A stretch of DNA of 64,000 bases from CAZQRP01 sp964596125 (GTDB taxonomy: Bacteria; Chloroflexota; Dehalococcoidia; GIF9; UBA5629): positions 4,303 through 68,302 of the forward strand of contig CAZQRP010000018.1 in assembly GCA_964596125.1 (NCBI GenBank), read 5' to 3'. A program made the translations under genes and the position numbers. Every line of letters starts with the position of its first letter. Position 1 is the first letter of the stretch. The notes beneath the pieces were generated by a model. It saw nothing but the letters and a program-made list of their open reading frames with translations. It was not told the DNA's origin and made no database searches. Below are positions 45,536-55,188 of the stretch, piece by piece.

Positions 45536-45610
45536 CCTGGACCTCTGCCGGATGACTTTGCACCCAATTCAATGGATAACCAGGTACCTGATAGATAAGC
45601 GAATCGTCCA

Positions 45611-46387
45611 GTGGCTATGGTATATATTTATCAATCTAATAAAGATAAGGCTCAGGTAACGCAGCGGATAGAGCGTAAGTTTTTTATAGTGCCCCGGAAC
45701 GTTAACTTCGCTTATACACTACTGCGGCAGTTTTGCCGCCTGGATAGTGAATATCCCGAAGAGCAGATCAATAGTCTTTACTTTGATACCATCGATCTTG
45801 ACCAGTATACGAGATCTCTTTCTGGTGAGTTCCGTAAAGATAAAGTGCGTATCCGCTGGTATCGCACGTTTGATACTTATCCGGAAGAGGTCCCTGGATA
45901 TCTGGAGCTAAAGTCAAGAGAGGGTTTTACCAGCAGCAAGCAGCGGCAGAAATTATGTATACCGGCATACTCCCTGGAACAGGTTAATCTCTATAAGGGT
46001 GTTATTCCCGCAACTACGCTGATGAATACCATAACCGGCTTTGGATATTTCCCTGAAATGCCAATCCACCCTATCATCGTGATATCGTACTGGCGATACA
46101 GATTTATCGAGATGATGACCGGCATGCGGGTAACGCTGGACTGTAACATACGCTCCACTATGATAAACCGGACGCTGGGCTATGGTGAGCGGGAACTGAA
46201 GCTGCCGGGCGGAGTAATTGAAGTGAAGGGGCATACTATGGAACTGCCATTCACACTGAGACGAATGAAGTTGCTGGATATAGACTGGAGTCGTTTCTCT
46301 AAATATTCATCATGTATTGATTCACATCTGTCGGACCCGGGCGCTATAGCGCGCCTGTGGCCTTCAGGAAGAATAGTAGAAACCTGA
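45611..46387 (+). CDS. VTC-domain protein (polyphosphate-polymerase-like)
   Basis: 258 aa, GTG start (ATG two codons later also possible). Triphosphate-tunnel fold of the VTC catalytic domain: QRIERKFFIVP, NSLYFDT, KVRIRWYR, YLELKSREG, LDCNIRS and GVIEVKGH place the alternating Lys/Arg/Glu of the tunnel in order. In yeast Vtc4 this domain makes polyphosphate; the bacterial relatives next to CotH and DUF4956 are uncharacterised. The next gene starts 14 bp after its stop. Confidence 0.88.
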   Translation: MAMVYIYQSNKDKAQVTQRIERKFFIVPRNVNFAYTLLRQFCRLDSEYPEEQINSLYFDTIDLDQYTRSLSGEFRKDKVRIRWYRTFDTYPEEVPGYLELKSREGFTSSKQRQKLCIPAYSLEQVNLYKGVIPATTLMNTITGFGYFPEMPIHPIIVISYWRYRFIEMMTGMRVTLDCNIRSTMINRTLGYGERELKLPGGVIEVKGHTMELPFTLRRMKLLDIDWSRFSKYSSCIDSHLSDPGAIARLWPSGRIVET

Positions 46388-46401
46388 GAGGAGTTATAAC
46401 T

Positions 46402-47073
46402 GTGTGGGAAGAATTTATTAACTACCTTGAGAACCTGCAATCACCCGTTACTATTATAGAAGGTATCGTGGCGGTGGGTTTCTCGTTGCTGGCGTCGATA
46501 ATCATTTATTTTATGTACCAGTTTTTCTACGGTTCGAGACATATTGGTGCCGGGGTCCATCGTACCTTTCTCATCGGAGGTCCGGCAATCACCGCCCTGT
46601 TTCTGGGTATCCAGACATCGATACCGTTATCATTGGGGCTGCTGGGCGCACTCTCCTTTGTCCGTTTTCGTACGCCGGTAAAAGACCCGGCGGAGATAGG
46701 ATTTCTGCTCTTGTTGATTGCCTCTTCAATTGGTGCTGCAACAGGAAACTACCTGATAACCGGCCTGTTGTTTGTTGTCGTATTTGTCGCGCTGGGAATA
46801 CAGTGGTTGACCCACAACCGGGTCACCATGTTCGGAAGAGGTACCCTGATGATTTCCGTTGACCGGTCCTCGTACACAACGCTGGAAAAGAAAATGACCA
46901 TATTCCTCAAGGAACGGCTCCGCGATCTGAACCTTAAGACAATGTCTACGCTGGATGACCGGGTCAGCCTGCACTATCAGTACCGTCGGAAGTCCGGCTT
47001 TAACTGGTCGGCATTCACCGGTGAGCTTAACCAGATGGCAGGCACTGCTAAAGTTGAGATATTTGTGAGTTAA
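46402..47073 (+). CDS. DUF4956 membrane protein
   Basis: 223 aa from the GTG at 46402, which has GAGGAG upstream; an overlapping upstream ATG has none. Four hydrophobic segments (about 15-40, 52-70, 72-90, 95-135) with the family motif LGALSFVRFRTPVKDPAEIGFLL written over the membrane core, then a soluble C-terminus. Third member of the CotH-VTC-DUF4956 set; probably the membrane partner of the VTC enzyme. Confidence 0.88.
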   Translation: MWEEFINYLENLQSPVTIIEGIVAVGFSLLASIIIYFMYQFFYGSRHIGAGVHRTFLIGGPAITALFLGIQTSIPLSLGLLGALSFVRFRTPVKDPAEIGFLLLLIASSIGAATGNYLITGLLFVVVFVALGIQWLTHNRVTMFGRGTLMISVDRSSYTTLEKKMTIFLKERLRDLNLKTMSTLDDRVSLHYQYRRKSGFNWSAFTGELNQMAGTAKVEIFVS

Positions 47074-47264
47074 CAATGAGAGGCTTCAAATTCAGTCGGC
47101 TATAACATGCCGTCTATTGACTGGCTGTAGTATTGTTACCGGCTTATCTCCGGGCGGCTGATCCTACGGAAATACTGGAACCAAACAGAAGTAATAAAGT
47201 ATAGACAGTATCAGATAAGAAACGGGGAAATTTCATTGCCGATCGCTCCTTTGTTCTCATATAC

Positions 47265-47645
47265 TCATTTGTACGCAAATGGAACAAGATAGTGCTTGTT
47301 ATCCTCCTTAAACCCTTTAACCAGTTCGCAGTGCCTGAGTACGGTGAACTCGGTTTCCAGGTCATGCAGGGAGATATTGAACTTTTCCATGACTTGTTTC
47401 AAGGTTACCTTGCCTTCACGTTGTATAAAGTCATAGATGGCTTTCTGCAACTCGGTTAGTCCCTCTGGTCCTTTGAGTCCCATTCTCTTTCGAATACGGG
47501 CAGCCAGACGGACTGCCATCGGATCACATACCTCTATAGTTTTTCTGGCACTTACATAACAGTCATCACACAATATTTCATTTGAGTGACTGTACCTGGT
47601 ATCTTCAGAGACTTCAATACCGCACCGGTTACATCTCATAACCAT
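47265..47645 (-). CDS. Zinc-ribbon plus winged-helix-like protein
   Basis: 126 aa, GGAG before the ATG. N-terminal double CxxC (CNRC, CDDC; residues 5-29) then a helical region reading LTELQKAIYDFIQREGKVTLKQVMEKFNIS, which looks like a winged helix-turn-helix. Possibly a transcription factor. Family not recognised. Confidence 0.65.
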   Translation of the reverse strand: MVMRCNRCGIEVSEDTRYSHSNEILCDDCYVSARKTIEVCDPMAVRLAARIRKRMGLKGPEGLTELQKAIYDFIQREGKVTLKQVMEKFNISLHDLETEFTVLRHCELVKGFKEDNKHYLVPFAYK

Positions 47646-47781
47646 TGCACGCTCCTGGAAAAGGACTCAGTAGTATATATACTGCCTGTGCTCATGCGTG
47701 TAACCTGGCGGGTGCTGGCGGATATGCCGGAACAAATCAGCCTCGCGCTTCCGTATTGACTACCCTGGATTACCCAACCTA

Positions 47782-48723
47782 TTACGGGAGGAGGTCGTTC
47801 TCAAAGAAATCGCCTATGGTGGGCTTATCAAACGAGCAATTGGCCTTGGCATAGTCGAAGGATTCTTCTATAGTAACCTGACTGGACTCCTCAAGCTGGC
47901 CATCTTCATCGTAATCGTGGATGTTTGCCTTACCTTGAAGCATTCCCAGGTCGACGAAGTAATAGCTGAACTCGCCGTTTTGCCAGAGGTCACTCTCAGA
48001 GGCTAGTCCATTCTCAGTAGTGGCCATGGCAATAACTCTTCCAGGCGCCTCGAGGTCTTTATTCATACCGCCGGCCAGGCAGGTGTCGAAAATGAAGATT
48101 ATCCTGGAGGTGGTAAATCTGGAGAAGGCAGCTTTCAATTCACCATCCCAGATGGGAACAATAGTATTGGTATCGTGAGCGGCAATGGCTTCGTCAATCC
48201 TTTCTTTATCCCAATCGTCGGCAGTGCCTTTGAGTCCATGTCCACTGAAGAAAAATAGTACTTCGCCGGCATCCGCTGGTATGCTCTCAATGGCATCCAG
48301 AATGGCAAAGCGTGTAGCAGCGAGATCTGTCATTAAGCTGATGTTGGTAAAGCCGTAAGCCCCGTTGAGTGCCGCAGCCATCTCGATTGCGTCTTCGTCA
48401 CAGTAGTTAAGGTCGTTAACCTCGCCGGGATAGTCAGAGATGCCGACAACAACAGCATATCGGCTACCGGAAACCGTGGTGCCCAGGATACCTGTCGCTT
48501 CTTCTTGCTTCTTTTTCTTGTCCCGACCGGGTGGCACAATCGGCCGACCTGGCGCCTTTACCGTGCCTTTTTTCACCAGTTCGACGTTGCTGGAACGCAC
48601 TGGTTTTTGTTTATCCGGCTTTCTGGGATTATCAGGGCTGGCGGCGTACGCTATGGCCGATACTAACAGCGAGGCAATCAGTACCAGTGCTCCTACTAGT
48701 CCAAACAGCTTTCCTATCCGCAT
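47782..48723 (-). CDS. Secreted caspase-like (C14) peptidase
   Basis: 313 aa from the ATG at 48723, chosen for AAGGAGT upstream and the signal peptide that follows (GLVGALVLIASLLVSAIAYA). A Pro/Lys-rich linker (about 30-80) precedes the caspase fold: YAVVVGISDYPG, catalytic His in FFFSGHG (near 162) and catalytic Cys in FIFDTCLAGGM (near 215). Both catalytic residues are present. DYDEDGQLEESSQV resembles a Ca-binding loop. A prokaryotic metacaspase-like protein exported from the cell; substrates unknown. Confidence 0.87.
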   Translation of the reverse strand: MRIGKLFGLVGALVLIASLLVSAIAYAASPDNPRKPDKQKPVRSSNVELVKKGTVKAPGRPIVPPGRDKKKKQEEATGILGTTVSGSRYAVVVGISDYPGEVNDLNYCDEDAIEMAAALNGAYGFTNISLMTDLAATRFAILDAIESIPADAGEVLFFFSGHGLKGTADDWDKERIDEAIAAHDTNTIVPIWDGELKAAFSRFTTSRIIFIFDTCLAGGMNKDLEAPGRVIAMATTENGLASESDLWQNGEFSYYFVDLGMLQGKANIHDYDEDGQLEESSQVTIEESFDYAKANCSFDKPTIGDFFENDLLP

Positions 48724-48775
48724 TATTGACTCCTTTTTGTCTTTCTTCCACTTTATATTTCGCTTCTGAATATAA

Positions 48776-48804
48776 ATTAGAGCATTAAACGTGTATTTTG
48801 TCAA
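48776..48804 (-). promoter_or_regulatory. sigma70 promoter of the caspase-like gene
   Basis: Minus strand TTGACA (48804-48799), 17-bp spacer, TCTAAT (48781-48776), about 50 bp before the start at 48723. -35 perfect, -10 five of six. It also supports the downstream start. Confidence 0.6.
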
Positions 48805-49127
48805 TCTTGCCGAGCGGCCTTTATCTGACCATCCGATAATGGTTATGCAGAAGTTCAGAAAGCTGCCAGGCTAGATAGGAGATTTATAAGATTTACCCTG
48901 AGTCCCGGGGGCAAGCATGGGGTGAAGGGGCTCGTTCTGGTAGGTTACGGCAAGTCCGAAAGTAGGGATGAGTAGGGACAACTTTCGATTAGTTGCATTA
49001 TGTGGCTTCCCGGAGAGGACTCGAACCTACGATCAGCCAGTCAGAGGCGAAATCGGCGAGCATAAGAGCAGCAAAACCGACGACAATTAAAATTAAGCCA
49101 CGAGTTTTTAAGTGTCTTTAATATCTT
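48805..49127. other. Intergenic with tRNA remnant
   Basis: 323 bp with no ORF. It contains the tRNA 3'-end remnant at 49003-49040. Nothing else recognised. Confidence 0.5.
49003..49040 (-). pseudogene. tRNA 3'-end remnant
   Basis: Minus strand CTGGCTGATCGTAGGTTCGA, then GTCCTCTCCGGGAAGCCA: T loop intact, T stem partly broken, encoded CCA kept. No 5' half. Confidence 0.55.
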
Positions 49128-49814
49128 TCATGAGGATTCTTTTCTTTTGCCGGTTTTCATTTTCACAGGTTGGGCAGAAGCGCCTATACGTAGGTAAAGC
49201 GTCGTACGTATTGTGAGGAAAACAATAATGGCAGTAAAAACGCATATTGATGCAATAGTGCTGAGGAATGATAAGACCATGCCAATTATGAAAACACCTA
49301 TGCATATTAGCATTAATATTGTTGTTTGTTTTATTGAATGCGGATTAATATTCCTCTCTACAAGACGGTGATTATTTGTAGCGTATGACCACTGAAGGTA
49401 GCGAACTAACATACAGGCAGCCAGGTTGCCACCGTATATCAAGACCGAAACCGGTTCGTCTATGTGTTGTCCCAATATGGATGTTGAAAAGGGAAGCAGC
49501 GACATAAACATAAGAAAGATGATATTTGTCCACACCAGCACACTATCTGATCGTCTGATAATAGCAAATTGATAATAATGTATCGACCATATATATCCAA
49601 GCATTAAAAAGGTTACGAAGTAGCTTACAAATTTCGGCCACATTGTAAGAAGACTGACGGTCAATTCGGTATATAACGGTTTTCCTGTTACTATTGGCAC
49701 TCCAAGCTCCAGCACTAATATTGTCATTACTATGGCGAAAACTCCATCAGTTAATGCTTCAACTCTGTTTGGAAATAAAGCCATTTTTACCACTTTCGGT
49801 TTAGCATTGAGCAT
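49128..49814 (-). CDS. TMEM175/DUF1211-family potassium channel-like protein
   Basis: 228 aa from the ATG at 49814, behind GGAGGT; an upstream in-frame ATG lacks a site. It starts NRVEALTDGVFAIVMTILVLEL, the DUF1211 first helix with the R...(F/L)(S/T)D motif, and has about six hydrophobic segments with WSIHYYQF between them. Bacterial TMEM175 homologs are tetrameric K+ channels. Own promoter at 49871. Confidence 0.88.
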   Translation of the reverse strand: MLNAKPKVVKMALFPNRVEALTDGVFAIVMTILVLELGVPIVTGKPLYTELTVSLLTMWPKFVSYFVTFLMLGYIWSIHYYQFAIIRRSDSVLVWTNIIFLMFMSLLPFSTSILGQHIDEPVSVLIYGGNLAACMLVRYLQWSYATNNHRLVERNINPHSIKQTTILMLICIGVFIIGMVLSFLSTIASICVFTAIIVFLTIRTTLYLRIGASAQPVKMKTGKRKESS

Positions 49815-49870
49815 AACTTGACCTCCTTCTTGTGATCTCCCGTGGGCTTTCAACTTACTCTTTTTCTTCT

Positions 49871-49899
49871 ATCTTATGTTTCCATTAATTAACTGTCAA
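49871..49899 (-). promoter_or_regulatory. sigma70 promoter of the TMEM175-like gene
   Basis: Minus strand TTGACA (49899-49894), 17-bp spacer, TAAGAT (49876-49871), about 57 bp before the start at 49814. Confidence 0.55.
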
Positions 49900-49953
49900 T
49901 CAAGATAGCTTGTAATCTTGAAGTGCATGAAAATGCAGGGGCGGTCCCTTAGG

Positions 49954-50072
49954 TGGTGGATTCGGTGGGGATCGAACATGCAACAAGTTGATGATGAAAC
50001 TCACCAGATGGAAGTTGGTGAGCCGGGAAGTTTGGCTCCTCAGGTAGAATCCGAACCTGCTATCTAGCCTGT
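49954..50072 (-). pseudogene. Two tRNA 3'-end remnants in tandem
   Basis: On the minus strand, first TAGCAGGTTCGGATTCTACC, ending GAGGAGCCA (50072-50033). Then TGCATGTTCGATCCCCACCG, ending in CCACCA (49984-49954). Each has a T loop and acceptor 3' strand but no 5' half. The first shares its GAGGAGCCA end with tRNA-Asn at 63730; the second derives from another tRNA. The rest of the 49815-50273 spacer shows nothing else. Confidence 0.5.
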
Positions 50073-50273
50073 TACCCTGTGCTTAGTGTAGCCGCCCAAC
50101 CTAAACGCTACTGCGCTTATCTATCTGGCGGTGTCTCTGGCCGGGCAGCCTACAGGAATTCTTTTACATATTCCCTGACTTTATCCACTTGAGACAGCAC
50201 TGCATGGCCGCCGGTATCAAAAGATATCAGCTTTGAATGCTCTATTTCTATATTTCCTTCGATTGATCGATTG

Positions 50274-51974
50274 TTATATCAACTGAATCGCTGTATACAT
50301 TAGATCGATTAACTTCCAGGGTGATTGCTTTGCTTCAAAATTGGCTAATTTGCGTGAAAAGAGATTGAAATGTTTCATTAGCGCTGTTGGTTGCACAAGC
50401 TGTTTAAATGGACCTCTAACTACAGTTTTTTGAGGATGATCAAGCATCAGCATATTACAAACCACTCCGGTACCTGACTGAATATCGTACATATGGTGAC
50501 CGGGAAACGCGCCCCATGTAGTTACGCCGAGAGTATAGCTCATGGCACCCCATACATTAACACCTACAGTTCCATACTTCAGGTTAGAGATCGCCTGCCC
50601 AAGTGCAAAAGAAACTGAAGGGTCGTTTACCGAATTCGGGTGAATCATTATTGTTGAAGTAAGAGTTCCCCATAATGTTTTATTTACGAAATCGACTGCC
50701 TGTCCAATATACTCTGGGACGGTTTCAGCTTTAATCGAAGTCTCGCTAAAAATGCTACAGAAAGCTTCCTTAGTAAATAAAATATCATCTTTCTTCAGAG
50801 GATTAATGTCAGGAATGAATGTCCATGGTAGCGTATCAGAATTTATGCCTCCAAATTGTTCGGCCTCAGGGTGAGCTGATATAAACTCTGAATATATAGC
50901 ATGTGCATTGGGATAATATGCTTTCCTCGTGGGCACACGAGCAAGTACTTCACGAACGCCATCGAGTAATTCATTGCGCTGTGGCCAGTTGGCATGGGTT
51001 ACTATCACACGAGTGTTTAGACAATTGAAACCAGCATTATGGGTCAACGTGCCAGCTAATGTCCCTGCTTGATGCTGGATTTCCTCCTTTGACCATTGTC
51101 CAGGCACGATAATAACCGGGTTAACACTTCCAAGTTCAGCAGTGATGTGCTTTGTAATTAAAGGACGTTTCTCCAACTTCCTCTTTGTACCTTCCTCTCC
51201 TGAACCGAAAACGATAGCTTCGTATGTCTTGTCCGAACCAGTCATGTGTATCTCTTCCACACCCGCATGATTTGTTAGATACCTACCTTCTGCAACATCC
51301 CCATAGACTATTTTGAGAAAGTCTTGCTCTATTAACACTCGAAAAGCTTCTTCCAGGAGTGGTCCAAGATAATCGTTTACAGGATTCATCTTCAGAATAA
51401 CAGTTCGAAGTTTAACGAAAAGGTTGTATAAAACTTCACCTACCACTAGGAAACCCTGATTACCTGCACCTAAGATTAACGTTACACAACCTGCATATGC
51501 ATTGTCATTATATTCATTCGCTTGTCCGCTAATTACTTCTTCAGCTTTCACTTCTGGTTCCATCCAGATCTCAGCAGTTATACCTCTATAAAGAAATTGG
51601 TTTTTCAGCAAGCGGTCCGTTAATGTTCGTGGTACTGCTGGCACAACCACTTGCCCATCCTCTCTAGTTCTTACATATCCTGGAATTAGAGGATGATTAT
51701 TCCTGGATATTTCTTGTAATGACTTGCGAAGCGTGTGCAATAAACGAAATATGAAGCTCATGCCGAGCCATGCCTCGCACGCCACTTCTGATTCAGGATC
51801 TATACCACGTGCTTTTAGTTCAGCATCGACCCAGCGCTCGGATACAGCTTTCATCTTTTCAATTATTTCGTTGACTGTCCTAATACGCTGCCCGATATCT
51901 AATTTAGCCCACTTATACTTGTTTGACTGAAGTGCTGCAACAGCATTATCTAGGTTTATTTCTGAAGTTGTCAT
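50274..51974 (-). CDS. Aldehyde dehydrogenase superfamily protein
   Basis: 566 aa from the ATG at 51974 (a TTG five codons up is possible; neither has a clear site). It is longer than typical ALDH (about 480-500) because of an extended N-terminal helical region. Catalytic residues are present: Glu in HITAELGSVNP and Cys in HNAGFNCLNTRV, with LILGAGNQG in the nucleotide region and a late TKEAFCSIF. Substrate unknown; closest in feel to ALDHs annotated only at superfamily level. Single gene. Confidence 0.87.
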   Translation of the reverse strand: MTTSEINLDNAVAALQSNKYKWAKLDIGQRIRTVNEIIEKMKAVSERWVDAELKARGIDPESEVACEAWLGMSFIFRLLHTLRKSLQEISRNNHPLIPGYVRTREDGQVVVPAVPRTLTDRLLKNQFLYRGITAEIWMEPEVKAEEVISGQANEYNDNAYAGCVTLILGAGNQGFLVVGEVLYNLFVKLRTVILKMNPVNDYLGPLLEEAFRVLIEQDFLKIVYGDVAEGRYLTNHAGVEEIHMTGSDKTYEAIVFGSGEEGTKRKLEKRPLITKHITAELGSVNPVIIVPGQWSKEEIQHQAGTLAGTLTHNAGFNCLNTRVIVTHANWPQRNELLDGVREVLARVPTRKAYYPNAHAIYSEFISAHPEAEQFGGINSDTLPWTFIPDINPLKKDDILFTKEAFCSIFSETSIKAETVPEYIGQAVDFVNKTLWGTLTSTIMIHPNSVNDPSVSFALGQAISNLKYGTVGVNVWGAMSYTLGVTTWGAFPGHHMYDIQSGTGVVCNMLMLDHPQKTVVRGPFKQLVQPTALMKHFNLFSRKLANFEAKQSPWKLIDLMYTAIQLI

Positions 51975-52496
51975 CGCAATATAATCCAACTATGTAAGTC
52001 AATGTAAGCAAAGATTATCGGTGATTCCTTTGTTTGAAAGCTTCTTGTACAACGATTGAATTCTAGTATCGATACTCAGCCTTTGTCAAACTGGTCCCCC
52101 TCTATCTGCCAGTATCTTTGCATGACGTTTATAGCAATCTTGTGCTTGGAGTTTAGGCGCTGTGGCTATGGCAGTAACTTCAGAGCGTCAGGACGGCTAC
52201 TGGGCTCACCGTGGCCAGCCAGAGAGACCACGAAAATCCCCGTAAGTATTGTATCGCGGGATTTTTGAGGCTGGATGTGGGCTGAATGGTGAGACCCAAT
52301 GGGAGTGGCGTAGAGGGTGTACTGACGTAATGTTAAGGATGGGTCAAAAGTAGTACTTGATCCTTCGCAATTGTTATAAACAGGATAGGCATTATTATAA
52401 AAACTCAGGTGTATTTCCCAAACTATGCCAACTCGGTTTGCGTAAAAAGCCTCCGGGCGGCCGAATTTGCTGGCACACCTATAAATCGCTAGAATA
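51975..52496. other. Divergent intergenic region
   Basis: 522 bp between the ALDH and LAL genes. A possible hairpin AAAATCCC-N18-GGGATTTT (about 52233-52266) could terminate in either direction. No ORF or tRNA is supported. Confidence 0.4.
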
Positions 52497-55064
52497 ATGG
52501 TGATGCCATCATCACTAATAACAACGAAGATTTGCGTACCTCACCTTCGCCCCGACTTGGTCTTGCGTCCACATTTGAATGAGCGTTTGAAAGCGGGGTT
52601 GCATTGTACTTTAACCTTAATCTCTGCTCCTGCTGGCTATGGCAAAACTACTCTGCTTGCGGGATTAGCTAATAATGGTCTGCTGACAGCCTGGCTATCT
52701 CTCGATGAAGGAGATAATGATCCAGTTCGATTCTGGACCCATTTCATTTCGGCATTGCAGACAAAGCAACCGCACCTGGGTAATACTGTCCTCCAGATGC
52801 TAAGGTCTCTCGAGAGCTCAGACATTCAATCTCACTTGATCGAACTAATCAACGAGATAGCAGGCGATGAGTCATCAATCCAACCTTACATTCTTATTCT
52901 TGATGACTACCATTTGATAGAAGAGCAGGCTATCCATAAAGACCTATACTTTATCATTGAGCATCTACCATGGCAACTTCGTCTGGTTATCTCTACTCGT
53001 GCTGATCCACCTCTACCTTTAGCCCGAATGCGCGCTCGCGGACAACTTAGTGAATTTCGGGCTCAAGACTTACGCTTCACTGTGAAGGAAACAGACATCC
53101 TGTTGAACGGCATTATAGGTTTAGGCCTTTCGGACGAAGAAGTCGCTGCTATTGATGCTCGCACTGAGGGCTGGATTGCCAGTTTGCAGATGGCAGCAAT
53201 CTCAATGCAGAGGCGTCAGGACATTCCGTCATTTATTACAGCTTTCACCGGAACTCATCGCCATGTGCTGGATTATCTGACTGAAGAGGTGCTGGTCCGA
53301 CAAACTGAAGACACGCGCTCGTTCTTGCTAGAGACTTCTATACTGAACCGTATGACCGGCTCACTATGCGATGCCATCACTGGACGGCAGGATGGGGAGG
53401 AGATGATTGAGCGATTAGATAATGCCAACTTGTTCTTAGTATCACTCGATGATGAGCGCAAGTGGTACCGCTACCATAACTTATTTTCCTCTATGTTAAG
53501 TAGTCGCCTGCAACAATTGAATCCAGAACGAGTAGCTGACCTTCGGACAAAAGCTGCAATCTGGTTTCAACAAAACGGATTCATGGAAGAGGCTATATCG
53601 CACGCACTTGCGACCAGGGATTACGAGTTGTCGTCACGATTAATTGATGAGGCAGCGCCGGTGTTCCTGATACGCGGTGAGCTTGGAATCTTGTTGAACT
53701 GGCTCGTAAAGCTGCCTGAAGCGACCGTCCGGAGATATCCTAGTCTTTGCGTATACAATGCCTTTGCGCTTTCCAGGGTGGGACGAATGGATGCATCTGA
53801 AACGTGGCTAAGGCAAGCTGAAGGTATTACCCTACCAGGATTTCTGAAAACGCTTGCAACAATGACAGAAGCAATACTTGCCACCTCGCGTAATGACGAT
53901 AAAACAACAATAGAGCTTTTTTATCAGATTCTGGAGGAAAGAGAGAGCCTTTCTAATATAGGGACAAATGATGAGGTGGTATACAGTCTCGTCGCAAAGC
54001 TAGCTGCTGCGGCATTTCTCAGTGAAGCCCAGGTAACTCACGGCCAACTACGGGGAGCTATCGATACCTGCAAGCGCGGCCTGAGCCTGGTTCAAGATAA
54101 AGCATTAGAGGAATCATTGTCATCTATGGTATGCTTTTTGCACGTTCGTCTTGCCTGGGTACTATACGAACGAAACGAAATGGAAGGTGCAACTCAGCAC
54201 ACAATGATGGCCAGCGAAATAGGTGGGTATGCAGGAAATAAACAGGTTCAGGCATGCAGCTCTATTGTTCAAGGACTAGTTCGGCAGGCTGAGGGAGACG
54301 ATAAGGCAGCGCTTGACCAGGTACGCAAGGCCGAGCAGATTTCACCCAGAGGCAATTTGTCGCCATATTCAATCTCTAGGTTGCCATGGCAGTTGCGGAT
54401 TTGGTTTGCTCAAGGGGACATCACGGCCGCTGCACAGCACATTCAGGCTTATGAGCCAGTTTTGGGCATGGGACGGGGTGGACTGCTTCAAGAGACAGTA
54501 GACATAGCTCTCGGGCATATTAGGTTGGCAGAAGGCAAGTTCAGTGAAGCCGAGGCGTTATTGGCAAGGGTACAGCAGGAAGCGGAAAATTCAGGCCGCA
54601 TGGGAAATGTGATCGAGATTCTGCTCCTCCGCGCATTGGCGGCACGATCACTGTGCAATATGGCTCAGGCAATTGACTTACTCAGTAGAGCACTGAAGCT
54701 CGCCGAGCCGGAAGGTTACCTTCGTATCTTCGTTGACCTGGGCATGCCTATGGCTGCGCTGTTAAGAGAGGCCGTCTCACAGTGTATTATTTCCAACTAT
54801 GTTCGCGAGTTGCTGGCTGAATTCGAAAAGAAAAAACGCCACACTAAGCCGTTTACCTATCAGCCCCTAGCTGAGTCACTCACTGAGCGTGAGCTTGAAG
54901 TACTGCGTTTGCTTACTGATGGCCTGTCAAACGAGGAAATTGCCGGAAAACTTGTACTTACACTGGGTACAATTAAGAGCCATGTTCATAATATCTATGC
55001 TAAATTGGGTGTCCGTAGTCGTGCCCAAGCAATCAAACGAGCCACGACCTTGAATCTTCTCTAA
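52497..55064 (+). CDS. LAL-family (MalT-like) ATP-dependent LuxR regulator
   Basis: 855 aa, normal for the family. Walker A SAPAGYGKTTLL at 43-54, Walker B-like ILILDDYHLI, the winged and arm regions (EGWIASLQMAAISMQ), a tetratricopeptide-like helical repeat region (about 400-760), and a C-terminal LuxR helix-turn-helix (about 795-855: LTERELEVLRLLTDGLS, NEEIAGKL, TIKSHVHNIYAKLGV). A large ATP-binding transcription activator sensing an inducer through its TPR region. It lies just upstream of a methyltransferase pair, its likely target. Confidence 0.94.
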   Translation: MVMPSSLITTKICVPHLRPDLVLRPHLNERLKAGLHCTLTLISAPAGYGKTTLLAGLANNGLLTAWLSLDEGDNDPVRFWTHFISALQTKQPHLGNTVLQMLRSLESSDIQSHLIELINEIAGDESSIQPYILILDDYHLIEEQAIHKDLYFIIEHLPWQLRLVISTRADPPLPLARMRARGQLSEFRAQDLRFTVKETDILLNGIIGLGLSDEEVAAIDARTEGWIASLQMAAISMQRRQDIPSFITAFTGTHRHVLDYLTEEVLVRQTEDTRSFLLETSILNRMTGSLCDAITGRQDGEEMIERLDNANLFLVSLDDERKWYRYHNLFSSMLSSRLQQLNPERVADLRTKAAIWFQQNGFMEEAISHALATRDYELSSRLIDEAAPVFLIRGELGILLNWLVKLPEATVRRYPSLCVYNAFALSRVGRMDASETWLRQAEGITLPGFLKTLATMTEAILATSRNDDKTTIELFYQILEERESLSNIGTNDEVVYSLVAKLAAAAFLSEAQVTHGQLRGAIDTCKRGLSLVQDKALEESLSSMVCFLHVRLAWVLYERNEMEGATQHTMMASEIGGYAGNKQVQACSSIVQGLVRQAEGDDKAALDQVRKAEQISPRGNLSPYSISRLPWQLRIWFAQGDITAAAQHIQAYEPVLGMGRGGLLQETVDIALGHIRLAEGKFSEAEALLARVQQEAENSGRMGNVIEILLLRALAARSLCNMAQAIDLLSRALKLAEPEGYLRIFVDLGMPMAALLREAVSQCIISNYVRELLAEFEKKKRHTKPFTYQPLAESLTERELEVLRLLTDGLSNEEIAGKLVLTLGTIKSHVHNIYAKLGVRSRAQAIKRATTLNLL

Positions 55065-55125
55065 ATATAGCCTTCGACCGTTTTCAATATAATCCTCCAA
55101 ATCTATCCTAAGATAGATGCCGCTC

Positions 55126-55185
55126 TATCCTCCCGATTTGTAACATATAGTCAGGTGAGCAGAAGGTCACAAAATCGGGAGGATA
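55126..55185 (+). promoter_or_regulatory. Shine-Dalgarno-sequestering hairpin
   Basis: Perfect 14-bp inverted repeat TATCCTCCCGATTT (55126-55139) / AAATCGGGAGGATA (55172-55185) with a 32-nt loop. The right arm contains the GGGAGG ribosome site (55177-55182) of the GTG start at 55189. In front is a smaller hairpin ATCTATC-CTAA-GATAGAT (55101-55118). The fold would block translation unless opened. The same repeat could also be a protein operator. Confidence 0.65.
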
Positions 55186-55188
55186 ACA

